Made by a program: the position numbers and the translations under genes. From the NCBI GenBank assembly GCA_902779355.1, contig CACZBF010000006.1, positions 162,163 to 226,162 of the forward strand: 64,000 nucleotides of DNA, read 5' to 3'. The notes beneath the pieces were generated by a model. That model worked only from the letters and a program-made list of their open reading frames with translations. It had not been told where the DNA came from and did no database searches. Every line of letters starts with the position of its first letter. Within the stretch, counting starts at the first letter, position 1. The DNA comes from an uncultured Lachnospiraceae bacterium (GTDB lineage Bacteria; Bacillota; Clostridia; Lachnospirales; Lachnospiraceae). Positions 17,330-27,100 of the stretch are shown in pieces.

Positions 17330-18769
17330 TCAATATGCCTTTCCCCAATAGATCAGTTTCTTTGCGGGTTTTCCGCAGCAAACACAGGTCTCGGAGATCC
17401 TCTCCTGATCCGTGAACGGCATACAGCGGCTCGTCACCGCCAATTCTTCTTTGATCTTCTCTTCACAGGCCGTCTCGCCACACCACATACCGCGGATGAA
17501 GCCTGCCTTGTCCTCTGCGATCCGTCTCAGCTCCTCAAGGTCCTTCGCATCGCTGATGTGACTGTCCCGATGCGCCTTTGCGCGCTCAAACATCTCCTTC
17601 TGAATCTGGATGAGCAGCCGCTCCACCACATCCGAAACTTCCGCAAGCGGCGTCTCAATCTTTTCTCCGTTGTCTCTGCGGACCAGAATGCAGCGGCCCG
17701 CCTCGATATCTTTCGGTCCAAGCTCAAGACGCAGCGGGATTCCGCGCATCTCCTGCTCGGCAAACTTGTAGCCCGGACTCTTTTCGGAATCGTCGATCTT
17801 CACACGGCTGACACTCTTTAAGGTCTCACAAAGCTCCTTCGCCTTGTCAAGAACGCCCTCCGCATCCTGCCGGATCGGTACGATCATCACCTGCACCGGC
17901 GCGATCCTCGGCGGGAGTACCAGACCGGAATCATCTCCGTGCACCATGATGACACCGCCGATCAGACGCGTGGATAACCCCCAGGAGGTCTGGTGCACAT
18001 ACTGCAGCTGGTTCTCCTTATCCGTGTACTGGATCTCAAATGCTCTTGCAAAGCCGTCGCCGAAATCATGGCTGGTCCCGGACTGCAGCGCTTTGCCGTC
18101 ATGCATCAATGCTTCGATCGTAAACGTCGCCTCTGCACCCGCAAACTTCTCTTTGTCGGTCTTCTGACCGCGGATCACTGGCATCGCGAGCACTTCCTCG
18201 CAGAAGTCGGCGTATACGTTCAGCATCTGGATCGTGCGCTCCCGCGCTTCTTCTGCAGTCGCATGCGCCGTATGCCCTTCCTGCCACAGGAATTCCCTGG
18301 AGCGCAGGAACGGCCTCGTCTCTTTCTCCCAACGGACCACTGAGCACCACTGGTTATAGACCTTTGGCAGATCACGGTAGGAATGAATATCGTTTTTATA
18401 GAAATCGCAGAACAGTGTCTCACTGGTCGGGCGGACGCACAAACGCTCCTGCAGGGGCTGTAAGCCTCCCATGGTCACCCATGCCACCTCCGGCGCGAAG
18501 CCTTCCACATGGTCTTTTTCTTTTTCCAGCAGACTCTCCGGGATAAACATCGGCAGATACACATTTTCCACGCCGGTTTCTTTAAATCTGCGATCCAATT
18601 CGTGCTGAATGTTTTCCCAGATTGCGTAGCCAGCCGGTTTGATGATCATGCAGCCCTTGACCGAAGAATAATCGATCAGTTCCGCCTTTTTGACCACGTC
18701 CGTATACCACTGCGCGAAGTCCTCCTTCATCGAGGTGATCTGTTCCACTAACTTTTTTTCTTTTGCCAT
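17330..18769 (-). CDS. proS: Prolyl-tRNA synthetase, short type without insertion domain
   Basis: Charges tRNA(Pro). I use ATG 18769 ([20 protein letters not shown]) after AGAAGGTGG rather than the upstream GTG in the same frame. The 479 residues carry class II motif 1, motif 2 ([26 protein letters not shown]) and motif 3 with an anticodon domain and a C-terminal zinc-like end (C..C near [18 protein letters not shown]). The roughly 180-residue editing insertion of the usual bacterial ProRS is missing, as in the eukaryote/archaeal-like group common in Clostridia. It heads proS-cca-lipoprotein from its own promoter at 18805-18833. Confidence 0.96.
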   Translation of the reverse strand: MAKEKKLVEQITSMKEDFAQWYTDVVKKAELIDYSSVKGCMIIKPAGYAIWENIQHELDRRFKETGVENVYLPMFIPESLLEKEKDHVEGFAPEVAWVTMGGLQPLQERLCVRPTSETLFCDFYKNDIHSYRDLPKVYNQWCSVVRWEKETRPFLRSREFLWQEGHTAHATAEEARERTIQMLNVYADFCEEVLAMPVIRGQKTDKEKFAGAEATFTIEALMHDGKALQSGTSHDFGDGFARAFEIQYTDKENQLQYVHQTSWGLSTRLIGGVIMVHGDDSGLVLPPRIAPVQVMIVPIRQDAEGVLDKAKELCETLKSVSRVKIDDSEKSPGYKFAEQEMRGIPLRLELGPKDIEAGRCILVRRDNGEKIETPLAEVSDVVERLLIQIQKEMFERAKAHRDSHISDAKDLEELRRIAEDKAGFIRGMWCGETACEEKIKEELAVTSRCMPFTDQERISETCVCCGKPAKKLIYWGKAY

Positions 18770-18804
18770 TGTATGTTCCACCTTCTTTAATATGATACCC
18801 GATC

Positions 18805-18833
18805 ATTATACCTCATTTAGGGTCTGTAAGCAA
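18805..18833 (-). promoter_or_regulatory. Promoter of proS
   Basis: On the minus strand TTGCTT (18833-18828), a 17-bp spacer and TATAAT (18810-18805). The -35 lies inside the 3' end of the ABC ATPase gene. Only about 30 nt of leader remain, so there is no room for a T-box. Confidence 0.7.
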
Positions 18834-19520
18834 AGATAAATACCTCTTTCCGAGGGGACTGCTGCGGTATGCCTCCGTGGTTCCGAAAAAGACTTCGTCC
18901 CCGATATGGAGGATATGCGTTGCATCCAATACCGCCATATGGATGTCGTGTGAGATCATAATAATCGTTATTTTATCCTGATTTAATTTCTTGATAATCT
19001 CATACATTTCCTGGGTTACCTTTGGATCAAGCCCCGCAACCGGCTCATCCAGGAGGAGGATCCGCTCCGTTGCACACAATGCCCGTGCCAGCAAGACCCG
19101 CTGCTGCTGTCCGCCGGAAAGGTCCCGATAGGAATGGTCGGCGAGCTCTAAGATCTGGAGGCGCTCCATCTGCTCTGCCGCTTTCTTTTTCTCCTCTTTC
19201 GAGTAAAACGGCCGCAGCCCGGCTTTTCCCTGAAACCCGGAAAGTACAATCTCGCGGACGGAGGCCGGAAAGTCCCGCTGGACTTCTGTCTGTTGTGGTA
19301 AATAGCCGATTTCCGTAGGTTTTATCCCTTCTCCAAGTATAATTTTTCCGCTCTTCGGTGGCTGGAGGTGCAGGATCGTTCTCATCAGGGTCGATTTCCC
19401 GGATCCGTTCTCTCCCACGATGCAAAGATAGTCTCCCTGCTCCACGGAAAAGCTCAGATCCCGGATCAAAACGGTGCCCTCATAGCCCAGTTCCAAGTGT
19501 TCACACGACAATGCCAGCAT
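18813..19520 (-). CDS. ABC transporter ATPase of the metal (ZnuC/MntB) type
   Basis: A 235-residue ATPase with Walker A GENGSGKST, Q-loop YLPQQTE, signature LSGGQQQR, Walker B ILLLDEP and the switch histidine in ISHDIHM. The closest pattern is ZnuC-like zinc/manganese importer ATPases. It follows a Fur-family regulator by 44 bp on the same strand, which supports metal transport. No permease or binding protein is found beside it: the next gene is proS. It is either an orphan ATPase serving a distant permease or the remnant of a larger operon. RBS AAGGAG. Confidence 0.9.
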   Translation of the reverse strand: MLALSCEHLELGYEGTVLIRDLSFSVEQGDYLCIVGENGSGKSTLMRTILHLQPPKSGKIILGEGIKPTEIGYLPQQTEVQRDFPASVREIVLSGFQGKAGLRPFYSKEEKKKAAEQMERLQILELADHSYRDLSGGQQQRVLLARALCATERILLLDEPVAGLDPKVTQEMYEIIKKLNQDKITIIMISHDIHMAVLDATHILHIGDEVFFGTTEAYRSSPLGKRYLSLLTDPK

Positions 19521-19564
19521 ATATAATCTCCTTTTAATATTTATATCAACCGCTATAATATTCG

Positions 19565-19984
19565 CTACTTGTCAGCACACTCTGCGCAGATTCCGTAGAA
19601 TACCGTACGCAGCGGGTCAATCGTAAAGCCATGTTCCGCCTTTAAGTGCTCATTCAGCTCTGTGATCTCGGAACAGTCCATATGGAGCAGCTTTCCGCAT
19701 TTTTCGCACTTGCAGTGATAACACGGCGCATGCTTCTGATGGGTATCCGGATCCATGTATTCAAAGCAGGCACTGCTGCTTTCATCGATGAAATACTTGC
19801 TGATCACGCCCTCATCCACCAGTCGTTCCAATTGGCGATAGACTGTCGCAGTACCGATTGTGCTCCCATTCTTCCGCATCTTATTGCATATATCTGCCGC
19901 TGTAAAATGTTTTCCGCGGGTATCTTCGATGCACTCCACCAGTTCTTCCTTTTGCTTTGTTTTATAACTTCCCTTTTCCGGCAT
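19565..19984 (-). CDS. Fur-family metal regulator (Fur/Zur)
   Basis: The start is ATG 19984 (MPEKGSYKTKQKEELVECI) behind AGAGGAG. The 139-residue repressor has the N-terminal winged helix (FTAADICNKMRKNGSTIGTATVYRQLERL in its middle) and the C-terminal dimer/metal domain. The latter carries two structural zinc pairs: CEKC after the HxCHC-like stretch (HAPCYHCK) and CAEC near the end. Fur, Zur and PerR are hard to separate by eye; the adjacent ZnuC-type ATPase favours a zinc regulator. It lies just behind the terminator of the GGGtGRT gene, and I see no clear promoter of its own. Confidence 0.88.
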   Translation of the reverse strand: MPEKGSYKTKQKEELVECIEDTRGKHFTAADICNKMRKNGSTIGTATVYRQLERLVDEGVISKYFIDESSSACFEYMDPDTHQKHAPCYHCKCEKCGKLLHMDCSEITELNEHLKAEHGFTIDPLRTVFYGICAECADK

Positions 19985-20020
19985 GTATGCTCCTCTCATG
20001 TCAGGTGAAAAGCGTTCGTA

Positions 20021-20053
20021 TAAAAACCCGGCGGCACGAACTTGTGCCGCCGG
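20021..20053 (-). terminator. Intrinsic terminator after the GGGtGRT gene
   Basis: On the minus strand CCGGCGGCAC (20053-20044) pairs with GTGCCGCCGG (20037-20028), followed by a T-run (20026-20021). It ends the scaffold/GGGtGRT transcript right in front of the Fur-family gene. Confidence 0.85.
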
Positions 20054-20091
20054 ATCTTTCCATTCTTTGATCAGATTTCTGCAGATCCTAT

Positions 20092-21111
20092 TTAGAACTT
20101 CCCGGCTTTTGCAGCCTCTTCGATGGAAACCGCAACCGAAACGGTCATACCGACCATCGGGTTGTTGCCTGCACCGATCAGACCCATCATTTCCACGTGA
20201 GCCGGTACGGAGGAGGAACCTGCGAACTGTGCGTCCGAATGCATACGTCCCATCGTATCGGTCATACCGTAAGATGCCGGACCTGCTGCCATGTTGTCCG
20301 GGTGAAGCGTACGTCCCGTACCGCCGCCGGATGCAACCGAGAAATACTTCTTGCCGGCTTCCGTACGCTCTTTCTTGTACGTACCTGCAACCGGATGCTG
20401 GAATCTGGTGGGATTCGTCGAGTTTCCGGTGATGGAAACGTCAACGTTCTCATGCCACATGATCGCTACGCCTTCCTGTACGTCATTCGCACCGTAGCAG
20501 TTGACCAATGCACGCGGGCTCTTTTCGTCTTTGGAATAGCATTTCCGGAAAACTTCCTTCAGCTCACCCGTGAAGTAATCATACTCGGTCTCCACATAGG
20601 TGAAGCCGTTGATACGGGAGATGATCTGCGCCGCATCTTTGCCAAGGCCGTTTAAGATGACGCGAAGCGGTTTCTGACGTACCTTATTTGCTTTCTCTGC
20701 GATACCGATCGCACCTTCTGCTGCTGCAAAGGACTCATGTCCTGCCAGGAATGCGAAGCACTCGGTATCCTCTTCCAGAAGCATCTTACCGAGGTTACCG
20801 TGTCCAAGGCCTACTTTCCGGCGATCCGCAACGGAGCCCGGAATACAAAATGCCTGAAGGCCTTCACCGATCGCTGCTGCTGCATCGGAAGCCTTTCTGC
20901 AGTTCTTCTTGATCGCGATCGCTGCACCTACGGTGTAAGCCCATTTCGCGTTTTCGAAGCAGATCGGCTGGATCCCTTCTACCATATGATAGACATCCAG
21001 TCCCGCATCTTTCGTGATCTTCTCCGCTTCGTCAATAGATCCGATCCCATACTCAGACAGTTTGGAAAGGATCTGTTTCTCTCTTCTTTCATAAGATTCA
21101 AAAGTCGCCAT
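20092..21111 (-). CDS. GGGtGRT protein
   Basis: A 339-residue protein of the family named after its motif, seen here as ASGGGTGRTLHP near residue 268. Other conserved-looking stretches are GLGHGNLGKMLLEEDTECFA, GHESFAAAEGA and NCYGANDVQEG. There is no signal peptide or membrane segment, so it is cytosolic. No enzymatic activity is known to me. It is always of interest because it follows an Fe-S scaffold-like gene, here by 18 bp with one promoter and one terminator, so the two proteins probably act together. RBS GGAGG-like. Confidence 0.9.
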   Translation of the reverse strand: MATFESYERREKQILSKLSEYGIGSIDEAEKITKDAGLDVYHMVEGIQPICFENAKWAYTVGAAIAIKKNCRKASDAAAAIGEGLQAFCIPGSVADRRKVGLGHGNLGKMLLEEDTECFAFLAGHESFAAAEGAIGIAEKANKVRQKPLRVILNGLGKDAAQIISRINGFTYVETEYDYFTGELKEVFRKCYSKDEKSPRALVNCYGANDVQEGVAIMWHENVDVSITGNSTNPTRFQHPVAGTYKKERTEAGKKYFSVASGGGTGRTLHPDNMAAGPASYGMTDTMGRMHSDAQFAGSSSVPAHVEMMGLIGAGNNPMVGMTVSVAVSIEEAAKAGKF

Positions 21112-21129
21112 TTTTCTTTCCTCCCTGTA

Positions 21130-21822
21130 TTATTCTTTCCGCGGATCAATACATCTGACCGCATCATTGACTCGACCATACTGACCGGATGCCTTCTCGA
21201 CAGCCGTCTTCGGATCATCACCGGCTTTGATGAAGTCCATCATTTTGCCGAAGTTGATATATTTATAACCGATGATCTCATCGTCCTCGTCCAGAGCCAG
21301 CTCGGTAATATAGCCGTCTGTCAGCTCGAGGTAACGCGGACCCTTTTCCAGCGTACCATAGGTGGTACCGAGCATCGAGCGGGTACCTTTGCCGAGGTCC
21401 TCCAGACCGGCACCGATCTGCAGTCCGTCCTCGGAAAATGCACTCTGGGAACGGCCGTAAACGATTTGCAGGAACAGCTCGCGCATCGCCGTGTTGATCG
21501 CGTCACAGACAAGGTCTGTATTCAATGCCTCAAGGATCGTCAATCCCGGCAGGATCTCCGCTGCCATTGCGGCCGAATGCGTCATACCGGAGCATCCGAG
21601 CGTCTCCACCAGAGCCTCCTGAATGATGCCGTCCTTTACATTAAGGGACAGCTTGCAGCATCCCTGCTGCGGTGCGCACCAGCCAATGCCGTGCGTGTAG
21701 CCGGAGATGTCTTTTACCTCTTTGGCTTTTACCCATTTTGCCTCTTCCGGTATCGGAGCAGCACCGTGGTGTACACCCTGGTGTACAGGGCACATACCTT
21801 TCACTTCTGTCGAATAAACCAT
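21130..21822 (-). CDS. NifU/IscU-like iron-sulfur cluster assembly scaffold, large form
   Basis: The start is ATG 21822 (MVYSTEVKGMCPVHQG) behind AGGAGG. The 230-residue protein has cysteines in an IscU-like arrangement: C11, a pair region WCAPQQGCCK near 50, and LGCSGMTHS near 75, inside a NifU-type core (DGIIQEALVETLGCSG). It is longer than IscU (about 130) because of an added C-terminal half (YLELTDGYITELALDEDDE onward) with unknown function. It forms a two-gene unit with the GGGtGRT protein. A role in Fe-S or selenium/sulfur handling is plausible but unproven. Confidence 0.85.
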   Translation of the reverse strand: MVYSTEVKGMCPVHQGVHHGAAPIPEEAKWVKAKEVKDISGYTHGIGWCAPQQGCCKLSLNVKDGIIQEALVETLGCSGMTHSAAMAAEILPGLTILEALNTDLVCDAINTAMRELFLQIVYGRSQSAFSEDGLQIGAGLEDLGKGTRSMLGTTYGTLEKGPRYLELTDGYITELALDEDDEIIGYKYINFGKMMDFIKAGDDPKTAVEKASGQYGRVNDAVRCIDPRKE

Positions 21823-21884
21823 GAAATCTACCTCCTGTTTTGATCTTCCATTACGGTCCATTTGAAAGTCCGAAATACGTGAAA

Positions 21885-21934
21885 ATTATACACTTTTTCC
21901 GCACATTTGTAAACGGTCAGAAATTTGTTATAAT
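21885..21934. promoter_or_regulatory. Divergent promoters with overlapping -35 boxes
   Basis: Minus strand, for the Fe-S scaffold: TTTACA (21913-21908), 17-bp spacer, TATAAT (21890-21885). Plus strand, for the histidine kinase: TTGTAA (21907-21912), 16-bp spacer, TATAAT (21929-21934). The two -35 boxes occupy the same bases, so the two polymerases should compete. The plus-strand start point would fall on the A of the kinase ATG. Confidence 0.7.
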
Positions 21935-21940
21935 AATCTC

Positions 21941-24166
21941 ATGTATACCAAAATTATCTATGTGATCATCGACAGTCTGACCATCCTCATGCTGATGTCC
22001 ACGGTGATCGCGTTACGACGGATCAAGAAAAAATACAGCAGATGGCTGCGTGTCACACTGGAGATCGGTGTCGTTGCGGTCACTGCCAATATTCTGGTTG
22101 CGGTTGCAAGCGGTCCCGGATTCGCTGAGATTGCCTCGTGCTTTTATTTTGTGTCCATTGACTGGATCATCTATTTTTTATGCGGTTTTTGCCTCCTGTA
22201 TACAGAACACGCCTCTATCCTCAGAAGGCTGGCGCTCCCTACTGCGCTGATCCTGGCGGCCGATTCCGTTTCCATCTTCCTGAATCCGCTGTTTGGCCAC
22301 GTTTTTAGCGTCTACGCATTTCAGGATACTTACGGGATCACCTATTATCAGACCACGCCCCTGGTCCCGTTTTACTTCCATCTGGCGATCGCTTATATCG
22401 TCATCCTCGTGGCGTTTGCGTTTATCATCCGCATGATCAGAAAAAGCCATAGTCTCTATCGCACGAAATATGCCATCATTCTTTCCGTACTTCTGCTTGT
22501 CGTGCTTCTGAATGTGGTCTACATCGTCCTGGCACTGCCGCTTGATATATCCATTGTCTTTTACGGCATCGGCGGAACGCTGATTTATTTTTGTACCGAG
22601 ATCTTTGTCCCGAGAAGCCTTCGGATCATCTCCATCGAGCGCGCGGTCGATGACATGAATGAAGGCCTCATCCTCTTTGACATCAACGACGAATGCATCT
22701 ATGCCAATGACTTTTTCAAAAAACATTTTTCGGTCAAGGCGGATGGCTACGACTTTTCCTGTGAACCCATCGCTTCCGTGCTGCAAGCCTTGAATGAACA
22801 AGGAGAACGTTTCGGAACCACGGAATACAGCAGAACCGTCCCGGGAGAAGACGGCAATGAGACAGAATACTATCGTTTCCGCTGCCGTCAGCTGACGGAC
22901 AAACACCGTACGGAGATCGGTACCTATTTTCTGGTCGAGGATACGACCGAAGCGAAGCACTTCCTGACGGAGATTCAGGAGGCAAAAACCGAGGCAGATG
23001 AAGCCAATCAGGCCAAAAGCCTCTTCCTTGCCAATATGTCTCATGAGATCCGGACGCCGCTCAACTCCGTGCTCGGCATGAACGAGCTGATCCTGCGTTC
23101 AACAGATAATCCGGAGATCATCGATTATGCAGAAAACATCCGCACCTCCGGAGAAAATCTGCTCGGTCTGATCAACGATATTCTCGATTTCTCCAAGATC
23201 GAGGCCAACAAGATGGATATCCTCACGGAGGATTACGATCCGCACCGGATCCTCAGAGACTGCTATGCCACATTTGAGCAGATCGCGCACAACAAGGATC
23301 TGTATCTGAAAATGTCCTGCGAAGCGACGATCCCGTCCGCTCTGCACGGAGATCTCACACATATCAAGCAGGTTCTGTCCAATATCATTTCAAATGCGAT
23401 CAAATACACCAAGGAAGGCGGCGTCACAGTCGCCATGTCCGCTGATGACACAGACTCCGGCACCGTGGATCTGATCCTGAAGGTCTTTGATACAGGCATC
23501 GGCATCTCCGAAGAAGACCAGAAGTACCTGTTTGATCCGTTCCAACGCGTCAACGAGAAGCAGAACGCCACGATCCAGGGGACGGGGCTCGGTCTTTCCA
23601 TTACAAAAGAACTGCTTTCTCTCATGAACGGCTTCATTTCCGTGGACAGCGAGCCCGGACACGGCAGCTGTTTTACGATCACAGTACCACAAACGATCAA
23701 AGATCCCACAGCGGCCGGTCCGTTCTCCCTTGAGAAAAAGGAAACGGCGTTCAGTACCTACCGGGAATCCTTTAGGGCACCAAACGCCGTTATTCTCGTT
23801 GTGGATGATGTGACCGTCAATCTCAAGGTTATTGAGGGTCTTTTAAAGAGCACAGGGATCAAAATCGACAAAGCCACCAGCGGCGATGAAGCGATCCGAT
23901 TATGTAAAGAGAAAAAATACGATGTCCTCCTGCTGGATCACAGGATGCCTGAAAAGGACGGGGTTGAAACCTTCCGCGAGATCCAATCCGGGGGGCAGAA
24001 CACCGATACTCCCGCCGTCATGCTAACCGCAAATGCACTGTCCGGCGCAGCGGAAGAATATCGCAAGATCGGATTCAAAGGGTATCTCTCCAAACCCGTG
24101 CTTGGAACAGATCTCGAGCAGATGCTCATGAAACTGCTTCCGCCGGAGAAGATCAACAGAAATTGA
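21941..24166 (+). CDS. Hybrid sensor histidine kinase (7TM, PAS-like, HisKA, HATPase, receiver)
   Basis: A 741-residue membrane kinase. Residues ~1-230 hold seven hydrophobic spans of the 7TM kinase N-terminal type. A PAS-like sensor (~235-345) follows, then HisKA with the phospho-histidine at 368 (NMSHEIRTPLN) and an HATPase with N box SNIISNAIKYT, DTGIGI and GTGLGLSI. A C-terminal receiver has its acceptor Asp at 666 (DVLLLDHRMPEKDG). No Hpt domain is included; the convergent kinase at 24167 has one. There is no RBS: the predicted start point coincides with the ATG, so the mRNA may be leaderless. Its stop abuts the stop of the next gene. Confidence 0.93.
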   Translation: MYTKIIYVIIDSLTILMLMSTVIALRRIKKKYSRWLRVTLEIGVVAVTANILVAVASGPGFAEIASCFYFVSIDWIIYFLCGFCLLYTEHASILRRLALPTALILAADSVSIFLNPLFGHVFSVYAFQDTYGITYYQTTPLVPFYFHLAIAYIVILVAFAFIIRMIRKSHSLYRTKYAIILSVLLLVVLLNVVYIVLALPLDISIVFYGIGGTLIYFCTEIFVPRSLRIISIERAVDDMNEGLILFDINDECIYANDFFKKHFSVKADGYDFSCEPIASVLQALNEQGERFGTTEYSRTVPGEDGNETEYYRFRCRQLTDKHRTEIGTYFLVEDTTEAKHFLTEIQEAKTEADEANQAKSLFLANMSHEIRTPLNSVLGMNELILRSTDNPEIIDYAENIRTSGENLLGLINDILDFSKIEANKMDILTEDYDPHRILRDCYATFEQIAHNKDLYLKMSCEATIPSALHGDLTHIKQVLSNIISNAIKYTKEGGVTVAMSADDTDSGTVDLILKVFDTGIGISEEDQKYLFDPFQRVNEKQNATIQGTGLGLSITKELLSLMNGFISVDSEPGHGSCFTITVPQTIKDPTAAGPFSLEKKETAFSTYRESFRAPNAVILVVDDVTVNLKVIEGLLKSTGIKIDKATSGDEAIRLCKEKKYDVLLLDHRMPEKDGVETFREIQSGGQNTDTPAVMLTANALSGAAEEYRKIGFKGYLSKPVLGTDLEQMLMKLLPPEKINRN

Positions 24167-27100
24167 TCATTCCACAGGCGAAAATTCCAGAATATCGGGA
24201 TCGGATCCCTCAGGGCGATCGGATTCCGAAAGGTTGAGCGCCTCTTTGATCGCAGCGATCGCCTCATCATAATACTTCATTGCTTTTTCGTGCTCATTCT
24301 CTAAAACGGCAGTATCCGCTTCTTTTGCCGCCGTCTCCAGTGTCCCGGCCAGATCAGCCAGTTCCTCTGCGCCGATGGTCTTTGCGGAACTCTTCAGTGA
24401 ATGGATATAGATCGTGTAATTCTCCCAATCCTTCTTTTCCCAATATTCCTTCAACAAGTCCTTGCGGGATGCGGATTCCTGAAAGAATTCCGTCAGGATC
24501 TCGTGATAAATCTCTTCATCCTCCTGACAATGCATCATGCCGGTCGCAGTATCGATCCCGTTTCTTTGTAACACCGCTCTCCACGGCGTCTGCGATTTTC
24601 TCTTTTCCCGCTTCGGAGATTCTTCTTTTGGCTCCGATCTCTGCACTTTCTCCTTCGGCAGGTAGGTCAGCAGCATTTTTTCCAATGCATAACCGTTGAC
24701 AGGCTTTGTCAGATAATCCGTAAAGCCCTCCGCCAGATAATGATCCTTTGCGCCCCTGATCGCGTCCGCTGTCAGACAGATCACCGGCGTTTCTGCATTT
24801 TTGCCATTCTCCTGCACACGAATGTTCTTTAAGGTCTCCGTACCGTCCATCCCGGGCATCCGCTGATCCATCAGGATCACATCATATTGCTTCTGAGCAG
24901 TAAGTGTGAGCGCCTCTTCCCCGCTTTGCGCCGTATCGATCTGAATACCGGTACGTTTCAGCAGTTTCACGACGACGATCAGATTCATCTTGGTATCGTC
25001 CGTAACGAGGAGCTGTGCCTCCGTTGCGCTGAAAAGCCCTTCATCCGGTTCTTCGCCGGCGGAATTCTGGACCATGCGTCTGTAATCCCCGATCGGTTCC
25101 TCAGATTCGATCCGCTGCCACAGTTCAAAGGAAAAGACGGAGCCTTCTCCGTAAACGCTTTCTACTTTCAGCTCACTGCCCATCAGCTTCAAGAGCTTCG
25201 TCGTGATGGACATGCCAAGGCCGGTGCCTTCGATGTTGCGGTTCTTGACCACATCCAGTCTCTCAAAGGATTCGAAGAGACGGTCCATATCTTCTTCCTT
25301 AATGCCGATGCCGGTATCTCTCACCTCTACGGAAAGCAGGATCTGATCCGCGATCCGTTCTTTCCCGATGATCCGCAGCGTCACAGAGCCCTCTTGCGTA
25401 TATTTCACCGCATTGGTCAGGAGGTTCATGATGACCTGGCCGACTCTTGCATCGTCTCCGTAGAGTTCGGATGGGATCGTCTGGTCCACATCTACCGTGA
25501 ATTCCAGTCCTTTTCCCTTTGCCCGCTCCGCAAGAGAATTTTCCAGATAGGAGACCAACGCGCCAACACTGTAATTAACCGGCACGATCTCCATCTTGCC
25601 ATCCTCGATCTTGGAGAAATCAAGGATGCTGTTGATGAGCTGCAGGAGGTTACGCCCGGAAACCCCGATGTTCTTCGCATATTCTCTGGTTTCTTTCTCC
25701 TCAGACTCCCGCAGGATCATCTCATTCATGCCGAGGATCGCATTAATAGGTGTCCGGATCTCATGAGACATATCCGCAAGGAAGCTGCTCTTCGCCTTGT
25801 TGGCTTCGTCGGCGGTCTTTTTCTCCAGTTTCAGCACCTGCGCCTCGTACTCCTGCTGCTGCTGGTCGATGCGCATCTGCTCCATCTGTTTGCCGTAAGT
25901 CTGCTCGTTTTTGTAACCGACATAATAGAAGAATGTCATCAGCGCAAAGATGATCAACGATACGATCACACTCACCGCCAACTGCGAGAACACATCCGCA
26001 AACAATTCCTCATCCGTAACAGTCAATACGACATACCACTGGTCAATGATCTTGCTGACAAAGAGTGTACTGTCTTCCCCATTTACCGTGGTGTCGATCG
26101 TCCCGTCTCCGGTCGCGATGATCTCATTCAGAAGTTCCTGGCTGTACAGATCCTGGAAACTCTGTCCGACCATGGACGGATCCACATGCGCCACAATGAG
26201 GCCATCCTCATTCACGACATAACAATAGCCTTTGCCGCCGATATTCGACTCCTGCGCGATCTCCTGGATCCGGTTGACGATCATATCAAGCGCGACCACG
26301 TCTTTGTGAACGCCTTGATGGGAATCATGAAGGATCTCTTTGCCGAGTGTGATGACGATCTCATTGGTCTGCGCATCTACATAGGGCGGAACAATGACGA
26401 CCTCTCCTTCTCCCGCAACGACCGTCTGATACCAATCCCTGCTGACCGGATCGTAATCAGCCGGCGGGATCCATCCGGAGCCGTCCATGAAGACATCCTC
26501 TACCAATGCATAGATACCGGTAAAGTTTTCATCAAACTGTCTGGCCTGATTCTCGGTCTGGAACGTCAGGAATTCCTCCAGTTCCTCCGATGTCGCACCT
26601 TTTTCTGTCATCAGTTCCACAGTATCCGCCGTAACATGCAGCACAGATCTCGCATCGGACAGATAACTCTCCATCTCTGTTGCGACGGATTCTGCCGATT
26701 CCTCGCCCGAACCGTAGATCTCCGCAACGGAAACCTGATAAAACCGGCCGGAGGTATAGGAAACGGAAAAGATCATCAAGCCAAGCGTGATCAGCATCGT
26801 GAAGATGAATCCGAATCTTCGTTTGGAAGTCTTTGCGGACTCCTTCAGATCCTTTTCCATCGCGCGATAACGGTAGGTGATCACGGAAAGGAGGGCTAAG
26901 ATCAGCAGTACCAGGAACACGGAGACCAAAAACAGCACCACTGCGATGATCCCATAGGCACTGTCATCACCGGCCTGGGAAGTCAGCATCCGCTTCATCC
27001 ATCCGGCCAGAAACCCTCCACAGGCGCCGCCGCCGATGACGATCAACGTGGCAATGACCTGCACAATCAGCTGGAAGCGTTTCTCGCCCTGACTCTTCTC

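Noticed and set aside
18770..18812. T-box leader before proS
   Set aside because: The promoter lies only about 30 nt before the start codon, leaving no space.
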